A DNA stretch of 64,000 nucleotides. It comes from Hyphomicrobiales bacterium (GTDB lineage Bacteria > Pseudomonadota > Alphaproteobacteria > Rhizobiales > Beijerinckiaceae). The DNA lies in NCBI GenBank assembly GCA_003963405.1, contig RXIY01000045.1, forward strand, positions 1 to 64,000. The letters are read 5' to 3'. Made by a program: the position numbers and the translations under genes. This document shows, piece after piece, positions 17,335-26,121 of the stretch (position 1 is the first letter of the stretch; every line of letters starts with the position of its first letter). The notes beneath the pieces are model-generated. The model searched no databases, was not told the origin of the DNA, and saw nothing but the letters and a program-made list of their open reading frames with translations.

Positions 17335-18576
17335 TCAGGCGGCGCTCGGCGGGGGAGTCGTCTCGACAAGCTGCGTCACGACATCCTCGACGCGATCCAG
17401 CGCCAGATCGAGATCCTCGCGCGAGATGGTGAGGGGCGGGGCCAGCCGGACAACCGTCCCATGCGTCGCCGTCGAGAGCACGCCTTTTTCGAGGAGGCGC
17501 AGGCAGGCCTCGCGCGCGCTCGCAAAACGCGGATCGATTTCGGCGCCGGCCCACAGGCCGCACCCGCGCACCGCGCGCAGCGCCGGCGCGCGCATGGCGC
17601 GCAGCCGCTCGAGCATATGCGCGCCGAGCACGCGGCTCCTCTCGATCAGTCCTTCGTCGCGCAGCACGTGAAGCGCCTCGAGCGCAACGGCGGCCGCGAG
17701 TGGATTGCCGCCGAAGGTCGAGCCGTGCGAGCCCGGCGTCAAAACATCCATCACCTCGCGCCGCGCGACGAAGGCCGAGACGGGCAAAACCCCGCCGCCC
17801 AGCGCCTTGCCGAGCATGACGCCGTCGGGGCGGATATTCTCATGCTGGAAGGCGAACCAGGCGCCCGTGCGTCCAAGGCCCGACTGGATTTCATCGACGA
17901 GCAACAGAAGTCCACGCGCGTCGCAGAGCCTGCGCAGCCCTGCGAGCCAGCCCGCGGGCGGCACGACGATGCCCGCTTCGCCCTGGATCGGTTCGACGAG
18001 AACCGCGACCGTATCTTTGGTCAGCGCCGCCTCCATCGCGGCGAGATCTCCGAAGCGCGCCGCGCGGAAACCCGGCGTGAAGGGACCGAAGCCGTCGCGA
18101 TAGTCGGGCTCGGATGAGAAGCTGATGATCGTCGTCGTGCGGCCGTGAAAATTCCCCTCGGCGACGACGATCTCGGGATTGGCCACGCCCTTGACGCGAC
18201 GCCCCCAGCGCCGCGCGGCCTTGATGGCCGTCTCGACGGCTTCGGCGCCGCTGTTCATCGGCAGCGCGACATCCAATCCGGTGAGCGCGCAGAGCGCGTC
18301 GAGAAGAGGCGCGAGACGGTCGTTGTAATAGGCGCGCGACGGCACGGCGAGGCGGCTGGCCTGCTCCGTCAGTCGCGCAATGATGCGCGGATGCGCATGG
18401 CCGACGCTGACCGCCGAATAGGCGCTCATCATGTCGATGTAGCGCCGCCCTTCCATATCCCACAGATAGGCGCCCTGTCCTCGCGTCAGGACGACGGGCA
18501 GAGGATCGTAGTTGCGCGCACAATGCGGAGTATCGAAGCTTGGGGGAGTGTCGAAGCTTGCGTTCATGGCCGTCAT
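17335..18576 (-). CDS. RocD-like class III aminotransferase (ornithine or lysine omega-aminotransferase)
   Basis: 413 residues from ATG 18576 (ATG 18567 also possible). PLP fold type I class III: NYDPLPVVLTRGQGAYLWD and DMMSAYSAVSVGHAHP are RocD-like; MNSGAEAVETAIK, LLVDEIQSGLGRTG, and the Schiff-base Lys in MLGKALGGGVLP follow. RocD converts ornithine to glutamate semialdehyde. Here it is divergent from an aminoadipate-semialdehyde-type dehydrogenase and HglS, so lysine epsilon-transamination is a plausible real or added activity. The N-terminus has a short tandem repeat, SFDTPPSFDTP. Confidence 0.85.
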   Translation of the reverse strand: MTAMNASFDTPPSFDTPHCARNYDPLPVVLTRGQGAYLWDMEGRRYIDMMSAYSAVSVGHAHPRIIARLTEQASRLAVPSRAYYNDRLAPLLDALCALTGLDVALPMNSGAEAVETAIKAARRWGRRVKGVANPEIVVAEGNFHGRTTTIISFSSEPDYRDGFGPFTPGFRAARFGDLAAMEAALTKDTVAVLVEPIQGEAGIVVPPAGWLAGLRRLCDARGLLLLVDEIQSGLGRTGAWFAFQHENIRPDGVMLGKALGGGVLPVSAFVARREVMDVLTPGSHGSTFGGNPLAAAVALEALHVLRDEGLIERSRVLGAHMLERLRAMRAPALRAVRGCGLWAGAEIDPRFASAREACLRLLEKGVLSTATHGTVVRLAPPLTISREDLDLALDRVEDVVTQLVETTPPPSAA

Positions 18577-18673
18577 GCGTTCGAGGCGCCATCTGCAACG
18601 CGCGCAGACGCGCCATAAATAACTAGTCCAGGCGCGTGGCGGCGCCAGCGGTTGACGGGAATGGAGAGGTTTG

Positions 18674-20224
18674 ATGGCGGCGACCGGCGACATCGCGCAG
18701 GAGACGCGCGAACTTCTCTGCGGACTGGGAGTCGATCGCGAACGCTTTCTCGGAGGCGCGCTCGACGCCCATTCGCCGATCACCGGCGGCGCCATCGGAT
18801 GGACAAGGGCCGATGACGAAACAACGACGCGGGCCGCGATCGGACGCGCGGACGCAGCCTTTCTCGACTGGCGGAAAACGCCTGCGCCCCGGCGTGGCGA
18901 GCTTGTTCGTCTCTTTTCAGAGGAATTGCGCCGCGCCAAGCGCGCGCTCGCCGCTCTCATCACGATCGAAGCGGGAAAGATCGTATCCGAGAGCCTCGGC
19001 GAAGTTCAGGAGATGATCGACATCTGCGACTTCGCCGTCGGCCTTTCTCGCCAGCTTCACGGCCTGACCATGGCGACGGAGCGCCCCGGCCACCGCATGA
19101 TGGAGACCTGGCACCCGCTCGGGGTCGCGGGGATCGTGACGAGCTTCAACTTTCCGGTCGCCGTATGGGCCTGGAACGCCGCAATTGCGCTCGTCTGCGG
19201 CAATTCGCTCGTTTGGAAACCATCGGAGAAGACGCCGCTTACGGCGCTTGCGACGCAGGCGTTGTTCGAGCGCGCGGCGGCGCGTTTCGGATCGGCGCCC
19301 GAGGGCCTCTCCGCCGTCGTTCTCGGCGGCCGCGACATTGGCGGCGTCCTTGCCGACGATACGCGCGTGCGGCTCGTCTCCGCCACGGGATCGACCGCCA
19401 TGGGCGAGGCGATGGCGCCGCGTCTGGCGCGACGCTTCGCGCGCATGATTCTGGAGCTCGGCGGGAACAACGCCGCCATCGTCTGCCCCTCGGCCTCGCT
19501 CGATCTCGCGCTGCGCGCCATCGCCTTCTCCGCCATGGGGACGGCAGGCCAACGCTGCACGACGCTGCGACGCCTCTTCGTGCATGAAGCCGTTTACGAT
19601 GCGCTGATCAGCCGACTGCGCGCGGCTTTTGCGTCGGTTCCGGTCGGAGACCCGAGGGAGGAGGGAACGCTCGTCGGGCCGCTCATCGACGCCGGCGCCT
19701 ATCGCGCCATGAGCCTTGCGCTCGACGAGGCGCGCGCGGCGGGCGGGATCGTCATGGGCGGCGAACGGGCGCTCTCCGAACGCTTTCCCGGCGCGTTCTA
19801 TGCGAGGCCGGCTCTCGTCGAAATCCCCCAGCAGACGGCGGTGATGAAGCGGGAAACCTTCGCGCCGATTTTATACGTGATGAAGTATGATGATCTCGAC
19901 GACGCCATCCGCCTGCAAAACGACGTCGCGCAGGGGCTTTCCTCGTCGATCTTCGCCAACGACATCCGCGAGGCCGAACTGTTCCTTTCGGCGGAAGGCT
20001 CCGACTGCGGCATCGCCAATGTCAATATCGGGCCGTCGGGCGCCGAGATCGGCGGAGCCTTCGGCGGCGAGAAGGCGAGCGGCGGCGGCCGCGAGGCCGG
20101 CTCGGATTGCTGGAAGGCCTACATGCGACGCGCCACCAACACCATCAACTATTCCGGCGCGCTGCCGCTGGCGCAGGGCGTCGCCTTCGATGTGCCGACC
20201 TCGACAGGAGCGACGCGCCGATGA
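18674..20224 (+). CDS. Aldehyde dehydrogenase, ALDH7 type (2-aminoadipate semialdehyde / piperideine-6-carboxylate)
   Basis: 516 residues. ALDH signatures: GIVTSFNFPVAVWAWNAAIALVCGN (N-terminal Rossmann), catalytic Glu in LELGGNNAAI and catalytic Cys in GTAGQRCTTLRR. GQRCTT and the C-terminal GSDCGIANVNIGPSGAEIGGAFGGEK are typical of ALDH7/AmaB enzymes, which oxidise the lysine-derived semialdehyde to 2-aminoadipate. ATG 18674 follows GGAGAGG. Its TGA overlaps the ATG of hglS (ATGA), so the two are translationally coupled. Confidence 0.88.
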   Translation: MAATGDIAQETRELLCGLGVDRERFLGGALDAHSPITGGAIGWTRADDETTTRAAIGRADAAFLDWRKTPAPRRGELVRLFSEELRRAKRALAALITIEAGKIVSESLGEVQEMIDICDFAVGLSRQLHGLTMATERPGHRMMETWHPLGVAGIVTSFNFPVAVWAWNAAIALVCGNSLVWKPSEKTPLTALATQALFERAAARFGSAPEGLSAVVLGGRDIGGVLADDTRVRLVSATGSTAMGEAMAPRLARRFARMILELGGNNAAIVCPSASLDLALRAIAFSAMGTAGQRCTTLRRLFVHEAVYDALISRLRAAFASVPVGDPREEGTLVGPLIDAGAYRAMSLALDEARAAGGIVMGGERALSERFPGAFYARPALVEIPQQTAVMKRETFAPILYVMKYDDLDDAIRLQNDVAQGLSSSIFANDIREAELFLSAEGSDCGIANVNIGPSGAEIGGAFGGEKASGGGREAGSDCWKAYMRRATNTINYSGALPLAQGVAFDVPTSTGATRR

Positions 20225-21597
20225 AGAGGTCCGAGCCTTCAACCGACGCGCTGCGCGCAAAATTAGCGCGGGCGCTCTCCGACATGTACGAGACGGAAAT
20301 GCCGAGGTACCGCGAGATGGGCGATCTCGTGCGTCTCGTCAATAAGACCGCGCTCGGCGCCGATACTGTAACCGCACCCGCCGAACTCGATATCGTACAG
20401 CATGGCGCAATCCGCGTCGGAACCGCGCGAGAGCTCGATGACATGCGCCGCCTCTTCGCCGTCATGGGCATGTTTCCGGTCGGCTATTACAATCTGGCGC
20501 CTTCCGGCATTCCCGTGCATTCGACGGCTTTCCGGCCGATCGACCGCGACGCCCTGCGGCGCAATCCGTTTCGCGTTTTCACCTCTCTCCTGCGCCTCGA
20601 TCTGATCCACGACGCGGAGCTTCGAGACGCGGCCGCGGCCGTCATGCACCGCCGCGACATTCTCACGCCCCGCTGCCGCGTCCTGCTGGAGGCGTGCGAG
20701 CGCGACGGCGGCCTCGACGATGCGCAAGCGGACGACTTCGTTTCACAGGCGCTCGAGACGTTCCGCTGGCGCGGCGCCGCGACGACGACGGCGCGTTTCT
20801 ACGAGCGACTGCGCGCGGCGCATCCGCTGCTCGCAGACATCGTCTGTTTCAAGGGGCCGCATCTCAACCATCTCACCCTGCGCACGCTCGACATCGACGC
20901 CGCACAGCGCGCCATGTCTCAAGCAGGACTGGACCCGAAGCCCACCGTCGAAGGTCCGCCGGGAAGACGCTGCCCCATTCTTCTGCGCCAGACGAGCTTC
21001 CGCGCTCAGGCCGAGCCCGTTGCGTTCGAAGGCGGCGATGGCGCGACTGTTTTGCACATGGCGCGCTTTGGAGAGATCGAACAGCGGGGGGCGGCGCTCA
21101 CCGAGCCGGGCCGCGCCTTGTACGATCGCCTGCTCTCGCAAGTCCATGCTCAGGCGCCTGCGCCATCCGGCCCGGAAGCTGCGGCCGTCTTCGAGCAAAC
21201 CCTCGCGCGCGTCTTCGCGGCCTTCCCGGACGACAGCGACGCGCTGAGACGGGAGAAGCTCGCCTTCTTCGAATTCTCCGCCGTGGAGGGCGCCCGCGCC
21301 GACGGCCGGTCGATCGAGGAGCTGCTCGCGGCTGGCGTTCTGAAGGCGGCGCCGATCGTCTATGATGATTTTCTCCCCGTCAGCGCGGCGGGCATTTTCC
21401 GCTCCAACCTCGCGGGATCGCAGAGCGGCCTTGCAGCGCAAAACGACGACCGGGACGGCTTCGAGACAGCCTTGGGGACGCCGATCATCGACGCGCAGGC
21501 GCTTTATCAGGCGGCCGAGGAAGCTTCACTCGAGCGGGCGTTGGCGGCGCTCGGCCTAAATGAAGCGGACGGCGCTCACTCTGATCTCCCCACATGA
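20221..21597 (+). CDS. hglS: 2-oxoadipate dioxygenase/decarboxylase (HglS, DUF1338 family)
   Basis: 458 residues of the YdcJ/DUF1338 family. HglS converts 2-oxoadipate to D-2-hydroxyglutarate plus CO2. Residues expected for the iron site can be seen: His61 and Arg65 in VQHGAIRVGT, His217 in GPHLNHLTL, and Glu285 in RFGEIEQRG; all four keep the spacing I recall for the Pseudomonas putida enzyme. Also GYYNLAPSGIPVHSTAFRP and PPGRRCPILLRQTSF. Coupled by ATGA overlap to the ALDH7 gene, completing most of a lysine catabolic path. Confidence 0.9.
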   Translation: MKRSEPSTDALRAKLARALSDMYETEMPRYREMGDLVRLVNKTALGADTVTAPAELDIVQHGAIRVGTARELDDMRRLFAVMGMFPVGYYNLAPSGIPVHSTAFRPIDRDALRRNPFRVFTSLLRLDLIHDAELRDAAAAVMHRRDILTPRCRVLLEACERDGGLDDAQADDFVSQALETFRWRGAATTTARFYERLRAAHPLLADIVCFKGPHLNHLTLRTLDIDAAQRAMSQAGLDPKPTVEGPPGRRCPILLRQTSFRAQAEPVAFEGGDGATVLHMARFGEIEQRGAALTEPGRALYDRLLSQVHAQAPAPSGPEAAAVFEQTLARVFAAFPDDSDALRREKLAFFEFSAVEGARADGRSIEELLAAGVLKAAPIVYDDFLPVSAAGIFRSNLAGSQSGLAAQNDDRDGFETALGTPIIDAQALYQAAEEASLERALAALGLNEADGAHSDLPT

Positions 21598-21616
21598 TCG
21601 CTGGCGAACCGGCGCG

Positions 21617-22837
21617 TCAGATCTTTTCGAGCAGAAGACCGGCGATGGTCAGTCCCGGCCCGAAACCGATCGCGACGATCTTCGTCCCCGCCGCGACGTC
21701 CGGGGAGTCGAGGATTTCCTTGAGAACGAGTGGAACAGTCGCCGACGACATGTTGCCCTTTTCGAAGAAGACTTTCGCGCCGAGCGCGACCTGCTCGGGC
21801 CGCAGGCCGAGCTCGGCCCGGATGTGCTCGATCATTTGCGGCCCGCCGGGATGGATGGCGAAGACCAGACGATCTTTCTGCGCCTCGAAATCGAGACCGG
21901 CGGCAGTGAAGAGCCGGTCGACGAAAGACGCGACATTCTGCTTGATGACGACGGGCACGGTGATCGCCATGCTCATCTCGAAATGATGCGGCCCCGGAAC
22001 CCAGCTTTCGCCATCGAGCGAGTCCGGCAGAAGTCTCTCGTCGAGGGCGAGAATCCGCAGGCCCGGAAGATCGCGCCGGCGCAAAAGCTCCTCGGGATAG
22101 ACGCCATATTTGACGAAGCCATCCGCGAAGAGGCTCATCACCAATATGTCCTGCGGCGAGAGATCGACGAAGTGCCGGTGCAAGGACGGAACCTCGCTGT
22201 GAACGACGTCGACCTGCCGCAGGCGCGCGCCGACCTCGCCCCGCGCCGACGAGAGGAATCCCTGCGCCATCCGGATGGCGGGGAACGCGCCGTAGCAGCC
22301 CATATGGTAGCTGTGCGTCACCCGCGTCTCGAACCAGCCTTTCTTCACGACGAGCTTCTGCGCCGGACTGGGCGCGAGATAGCCGGAACAGGTCACGTGA
22401 ATGAGATCGTCGGGCGGCTGATCGGCGTCGCGATAGAAGCGATCGAAAACCTCTTCGACCACGATGCCGAAGTTCTCGTGCCGCAGAGCGATGTCCGCGC
22501 CTCTCGGCTCGGTCCTGTCCTTGAAGAGCTGCAAATAAGCTTGCGCAGGCTCGGCGATGTCGAATTCGCCGTTCTCGAAGCGAATGTCCTCCATGCGCGG
22601 GAAAAAGACGAGCTGGCGGCGCTTGACGTGCGATGGCGGGACGGAGAATTTTTCAAATCTCTCCCGCATTGTCTTGTAAATCTGGCGAAAGCCCTCTTTG
22701 TCGCCGACGCCGCCCATGAACGCCTGAACTCTCGCGCCCGCATAGGCGGAGATCTCGATGGACAAGCGCTGCGGAGTTGGCTTCGCCATCTCGACAAAAC
22801 TGAAATTACCAAGTGCGGCGTAGCGCCGGTTCGTCAT
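21617..22837 (-). CDS. Type III polyketide synthase (alkylresorcinol/alkylpyrone type)
   Basis: 406 residues with a thiolase fold. Catalytic triad of type III PKS: Cys181 in HSYHMGCYGAFPA, His329 in FAIHPGGP and Asn362 in KGNMSSATVP. Such bacterial enzymes extend fatty acyl-CoA with malonyl-CoA to alkylresorcinols or alkylpyrones. AGGAG lies at good spacing before ATG 22837. The upstream gene (22985) is an ICMT-type methyltransferase on the same strand, the partner found in phenolic lipid clusters such as Streptomyces srsA-srsB. Product identity is inference. Confidence 0.88.
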   Translation of the reverse strand: MTNRRYAALGNFSFVEMAKPTPQRLSIEISAYAGARVQAFMGGVGDKEGFRQIYKTMRERFEKFSVPPSHVKRRQLVFFPRMEDIRFENGEFDIAEPAQAYLQLFKDRTEPRGADIALRHENFGIVVEEVFDRFYRDADQPPDDLIHVTCSGYLAPSPAQKLVVKKGWFETRVTHSYHMGCYGAFPAIRMAQGFLSSARGEVGARLRQVDVVHSEVPSLHRHFVDLSPQDILVMSLFADGFVKYGVYPEELLRRRDLPGLRILALDERLLPDSLDGESWVPGPHHFEMSMAITVPVVIKQNVASFVDRLFTAAGLDFEAQKDRLVFAIHPGGPQMIEHIRAELGLRPEQVALGAKVFFEKGNMSSATVPLVLKEILDSPDVAAGTKIVAIGFGPGLTIAGLLLEKI

Positions 22838-22984
22838 GAAGGGCTCCTGCCCCGCACCGTTTCGGATGGGCGCGATCCCGCCGCGTTTTGACGCTGCGGC
22901 GTTCTCGCAAGGGGCGTCGTTTCGAGAGTGGAAGCGCGAGAGAAACTCTTTCGCCTCTCGTTTAGCGCAGTGTCATCCGGCGCG

Positions 22985-23662
22985 TCACCAGATCTTCGGG
23001 ATGAGCCGATCGGGCACCTTCGCCTGATAATCGCAATAGCCAGGCAGATGTGCGCTGAGGAAGCGCTCCTCGGCCAGCAGCCTCCAGACGAGCGTCGACA
23101 TCATCGCGGCGGAAATCAGCAACGCCCACCAGGAGCCGAGCGCCAGGGGCACTCCTATGAGCATGATGAAGGCTCCCGCATACATCGGATGTCTGACATG
23201 CGCATAGGGTCCCGTTGCGACGACCTTCTGGTCGGGGGCGAGTTCGACGGTCGCGGAGGCGAAGGAGTTCTCGGAGAAGACCTTCAGGAAGATCATCCAC
23301 CCCAGCGCGACCAGCGCGTCGCCGGCCAGTACGAGCGAGGCCGGCAAGGACGACCATGCCATCCGGTGATCCAGCGAACCAACCAGGACGAGGCCGATCG
23401 ACCCGGCGAGAATGCAGAGCATGATCACCTTCTGGCCCGTGTGTTGCTCGGCGAGCGGACCGATGCTCAGGCGTCTTTCCAACAGTCTCGGGTCTTTCTT
23501 GGCGAGGTAAAGCGACACGAAGAGCGACGAGCTCACGAAGAGCGCCAGAAAGACCCATCCCTCCCAGTAATCGAAGGACGAGGCGGGGCCGAATAGAAGG
23601 GCGGCCATGATCCCCAGCATGAGGAAATGCGCGCGCCAGGCGCGAAAGATCAAATTGCTCAT
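22985..23662 (-). CDS. Isoprenylcysteine carboxylmethyltransferase-family membrane methyltransferase
   Basis: 225 residues with about five transmembrane helices (LMLGIMAALLFGPA, VFLALFVSSSLFVSLYL, IMLCILAGSIGLVLVG and others). The ICMT/PEMT SAM-binding motif is GPYAHVRHPMYAGAFIMLIG followed by LLAEERFLSAHLPGYCDYQAKV. In phenolic lipid clusters this family O-methylates the resorcinol hydroxyl. It lies 147 bp upstream of the type III PKS, same strand. ATG 23662 chosen at the first family-like residue. Confidence 0.85.
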   Translation of the reverse strand: MSNLIFRAWRAHFLMLGIMAALLFGPASSFDYWEGWVFLALFVSSSLFVSLYLAKKDPRLLERRLSIGPLAEQHTGQKVIMLCILAGSIGLVLVGSLDHRMAWSSLPASLVLAGDALVALGWMIFLKVFSENSFASATVELAPDQKVVATGPYAHVRHPMYAGAFIMLIGVPLALGSWWALLISAAMMSTLVWRLLAEERFLSAHLPGYCDYQAKVPDRLIPKIW

Positions 23663-23844
23663 GTCGAAGGCCTTGGATTTCCCGAAGGGACCTTGAACTA
23701 TCCTGATCGAAGCTATCCGATTTGAGGCTTGTTTGAAACCCACCGCCAGGCGCAGCCCCGCGTCGGGACGAATGCGCGGCCGGCCTTGCGCAAGAGCCGG
23801 CCGGGGCTCATCTTGGCGCAAGACTCCCGCTCTCTGGAGGCTCC

Positions 23845-25104
23845 TTGACTCGACGGTCCGGCAGCGCCGATCTGCCTCTGCACAACGGCCGCGTTCCCGC
23901 CTGGCTCGCGCGCCGGATGGCCAGCCTCGGCGCGGTCGTCGCCGAGGCGATCATCCATCATTACGGGCGCGACGAATTCCTGCGCCGTCTCGCGCATCCC
24001 TTCTGGTTCCAGTCTTTCGGTGCCGTCATGGGGATGGACTGGCATTCTTCCGGGATCACCACGAGCGTCATCGGCGCGCTCAAGCGCGGCCTCGAGCCGC
24101 TCTCCCGCGAACTCGGCGTGCATGTCTGCGGCGGGCGCGGGCGCCATTCGCGCCAGACGCCGCAGGAGCTCGCCGCCATCGGCGCGCGCGTCGGATTCGA
24201 CGGCGCGGCGCTGGCGCAGGCGAGCCGCCTCGTCGCCAAGGTCGACAGCGCCGCCGTGCAGGATGGTTTCGACCTTTACCTGCACGGCTTCATCGTGACG
24301 GACGACGGGCGGTGGGTCGTCGTGCAACAGGGGATGAACGGCGATGCAGGGCTCGCCCGCCGCTACCACTGGCTGTCGGAGGGGCTCAAAGATTTCGTCG
24401 AAGCGCCCCATGCCGCCATCGAGGGCGAAAATCGGGGGGAGATCGTCAATCTGACCGACAGGCGGGCGGAGGTGTCGCGGCGCCGCCAGCTCGATCTCCT
24501 GCGCGACCTCGGGCCCGACGGCGTCGCCCGCGAGGCCGCCGCGCTCATGGGGAAGGCGCCGCCGGCGCCGGCGCAGCCGCTCCTTCCCCATCTGATCATG
24601 CCCGCGCATCACGACGTGCGCCCCAGAGACGTGATGCTGCGCCGGCTGCACGGCGCGCTGGCCGCGGCGGCGGACCGGGGACCGGAGGATTTCGCCGATC
24701 TGCTGCTCTCGCCCGGCGTCGGCCCCCGCACCGTCCTTTCCCTGGCCATGGTGGCCGAGGTCGTGCACGGCGCTCCCTGCCGCTTCGCCGATCCGGCGCG
24801 GTTCTCGCTCGCGCATGGCGGCAAGGACCGGCGCCCCTTCCCCGTGCCGCTCGCCGTCTATGACAAGACCATCGAGGTGATGAAAAGCGCCGTCGCGCGG
24901 GCGAAGCTCGGTAGCGACGACAGGCTCGCCGCCCTGCGCCGGCTCGACCGGCAGGCGCGGCTGCTGGAGCAAAGCGCGACAGGACCCTCGCTGCCGGCTT
25001 TCATCGGCGCCGAAATCGCGCGCTCCCCCGACTACGCCGGCCGCAGCGTCTTCGGCTGGGAGGGGGAGCCCCCCCAGCCAGAGCCTGCGGCCCGGAAGGC
25101 TTGA
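23845..25104 (+). CDS. DUF763 protein with helix-hairpin-helix motif
   Basis: 419 residues from a TTG start placed behind CTGGAGG. Matches DUF763: SADLPLHNGRVPAWLARRM, HPFWFQSFGAVMGMDWHSSG, HVCGGRGRHSRQTP, and DGFDLYLHGFIVTDDGRWVVVQQGMN. LLLSPGVGPRTVLSLAMVAEVVHG reads as a helix-hairpin-helix of the DNA-binding kind, followed by LAHGGKDRRPFPVPL. The biochemical role of the family is not known to me. Radical SAM and OYE genes follow on the same strand. Confidence 0.82.
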   Translation: MTRRSGSADLPLHNGRVPAWLARRMASLGAVVAEAIIHHYGRDEFLRRLAHPFWFQSFGAVMGMDWHSSGITTSVIGALKRGLEPLSRELGVHVCGGRGRHSRQTPQELAAIGARVGFDGAALAQASRLVAKVDSAAVQDGFDLYLHGFIVTDDGRWVVVQQGMNGDAGLARRYHWLSEGLKDFVEAPHAAIEGENRGEIVNLTDRRAEVSRRRQLDLLRDLGPDGVAREAAALMGKAPPAPAQPLLPHLIMPAHHDVRPRDVMLRRLHGALAAAADRGPEDFADLLLSPGVGPRTVLSLAMVAEVVHGAPCRFADPARFSLAHGGKDRRPFPVPLAVYDKTIEVMKSAVARAKLGSDDRLAALRRLDRQARLLEQSATGPSLPAFIGAEIARSPDYAGRSVFGWEGEPPQPEPAARKA

Positions 25105-25196
25105 TGACGGGAGGCGCCGGTTCCAATCTTCCGGCGACGGTCGCTCTGCGTTAGATTGCGCCCCTCCCCTTATTCGAGAGAAGCTGTCGCAAGCGC

Positions 25197-26084
25197 ATGA
25201 ATTTTCCGATCCGTTATGTCGAGCCCGTTTATCGGCCGCCGAGCGAAGCAGACTCGCTGATCCTGCCCGTGACGGACGGCTGCTCCTGGAACAAATGCAC
25301 TTTCTGCGAGATGTATTCGCAGAAACGCTTCCGCCCGCGCAGCGAAGAGGAGACGCTGGAGAGCCTCCGCCGCTGCGGCGAACGGTTCGGCGACGGCGTG
25401 AAGCGCGTCTTTCTGGCCGACGGCGACGCTTTGTCGCTCTCAACGCGCCGGCTCGCGACCGTGCTCGAAGCGATCCGCCGGGAGCTGCCGGGCGTCCGGC
25501 GCGTGTCGAGCTATTGCCTGCCGCGCAATCTGAGGAAGAAATCCGTCGCCGAGCTCGAAGACCTCAAGGCGCTGGGCCTCTCGCTCGTCTATGTGGGGGC
25601 GGAGTCCGGCGACGACGAAGTTCTGGCGCGCGTCGAAAAGGGCGAAACGTTCGAAACGGCCCGCGAGTCGCTCGACAAGCTGCGTGAGGCCGGGATCAAA
25701 CGCTCGGTCATGATCCTCAACGGGCTCGGCGGCAAGGCGCTCTCACGGCAGCATGCGCTGAACTCAGCGGCGCTGATGAATGCGACGCAGCCGGAGTTTC
25801 TCGCCACTCTCGTGATCAGCTTTCCGCTGGGCGAGGCGCGCTTCCGGGCGAACTTTCCGGACTGGGAGCCGTTGAGCGTCACGGAGCTGATGCAGGAGAT
25901 GGAAATTTTTCTCTCCGCGCTGGAGCTGAAACGCACGGTCTTTCGCAGCGATCACGCGTCGAACTGGCTCATCCTGAAAGGAACCCTCGGCGCGGACAAG
26001 GCGCGTCTGCTGGATGAGCTGCGCTTCGCGATCGCCGCGCCGGAGCGCGCGCCGCTGCGCCCCGCCTGGGCGCGCGGGCTCTGA
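25197..26084 (+). CDS. Radical SAM protein
   Basis: 295 residues. The SAM cluster motif is CSWNKCTFCEMYS (CX5CX2C: the middle Cys is six residues after the first, unlike CX3CX2C). The N-terminal MNFPIRYVEPVYRPPSEADSLILPVTDGC and YVGAESGDDEVLARVEKGETFE match the uncharacterised HemN/YgiQ-like group of radical SAM proteins with Elp3-type sequence. The reaction is unknown. It lies 92 bp after DUF763 and 37 bp before the OYE gene, perhaps one operon. Confidence 0.85.
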   Translation: MNFPIRYVEPVYRPPSEADSLILPVTDGCSWNKCTFCEMYSQKRFRPRSEEETLESLRRCGERFGDGVKRVFLADGDALSLSTRRLATVLEAIRRELPGVRRVSSYCLPRNLRKKSVAELEDLKALGLSLVYVGAESGDDEVLARVEKGETFETARESLDKLREAGIKRSVMILNGLGGKALSRQHALNSAALMNATQPEFLATLVISFPLGEARFRANFPDWEPLSVTELMQEMEIFLSALELKRTVFRSDHASNWLILKGTLGADKARLLDELRFAIAAPERAPLRPAWARGL

Positions 26085-26121
26085 TATCCGACTCATCTCT
26101 GTCCCTCCCCGGAACCCCTCC

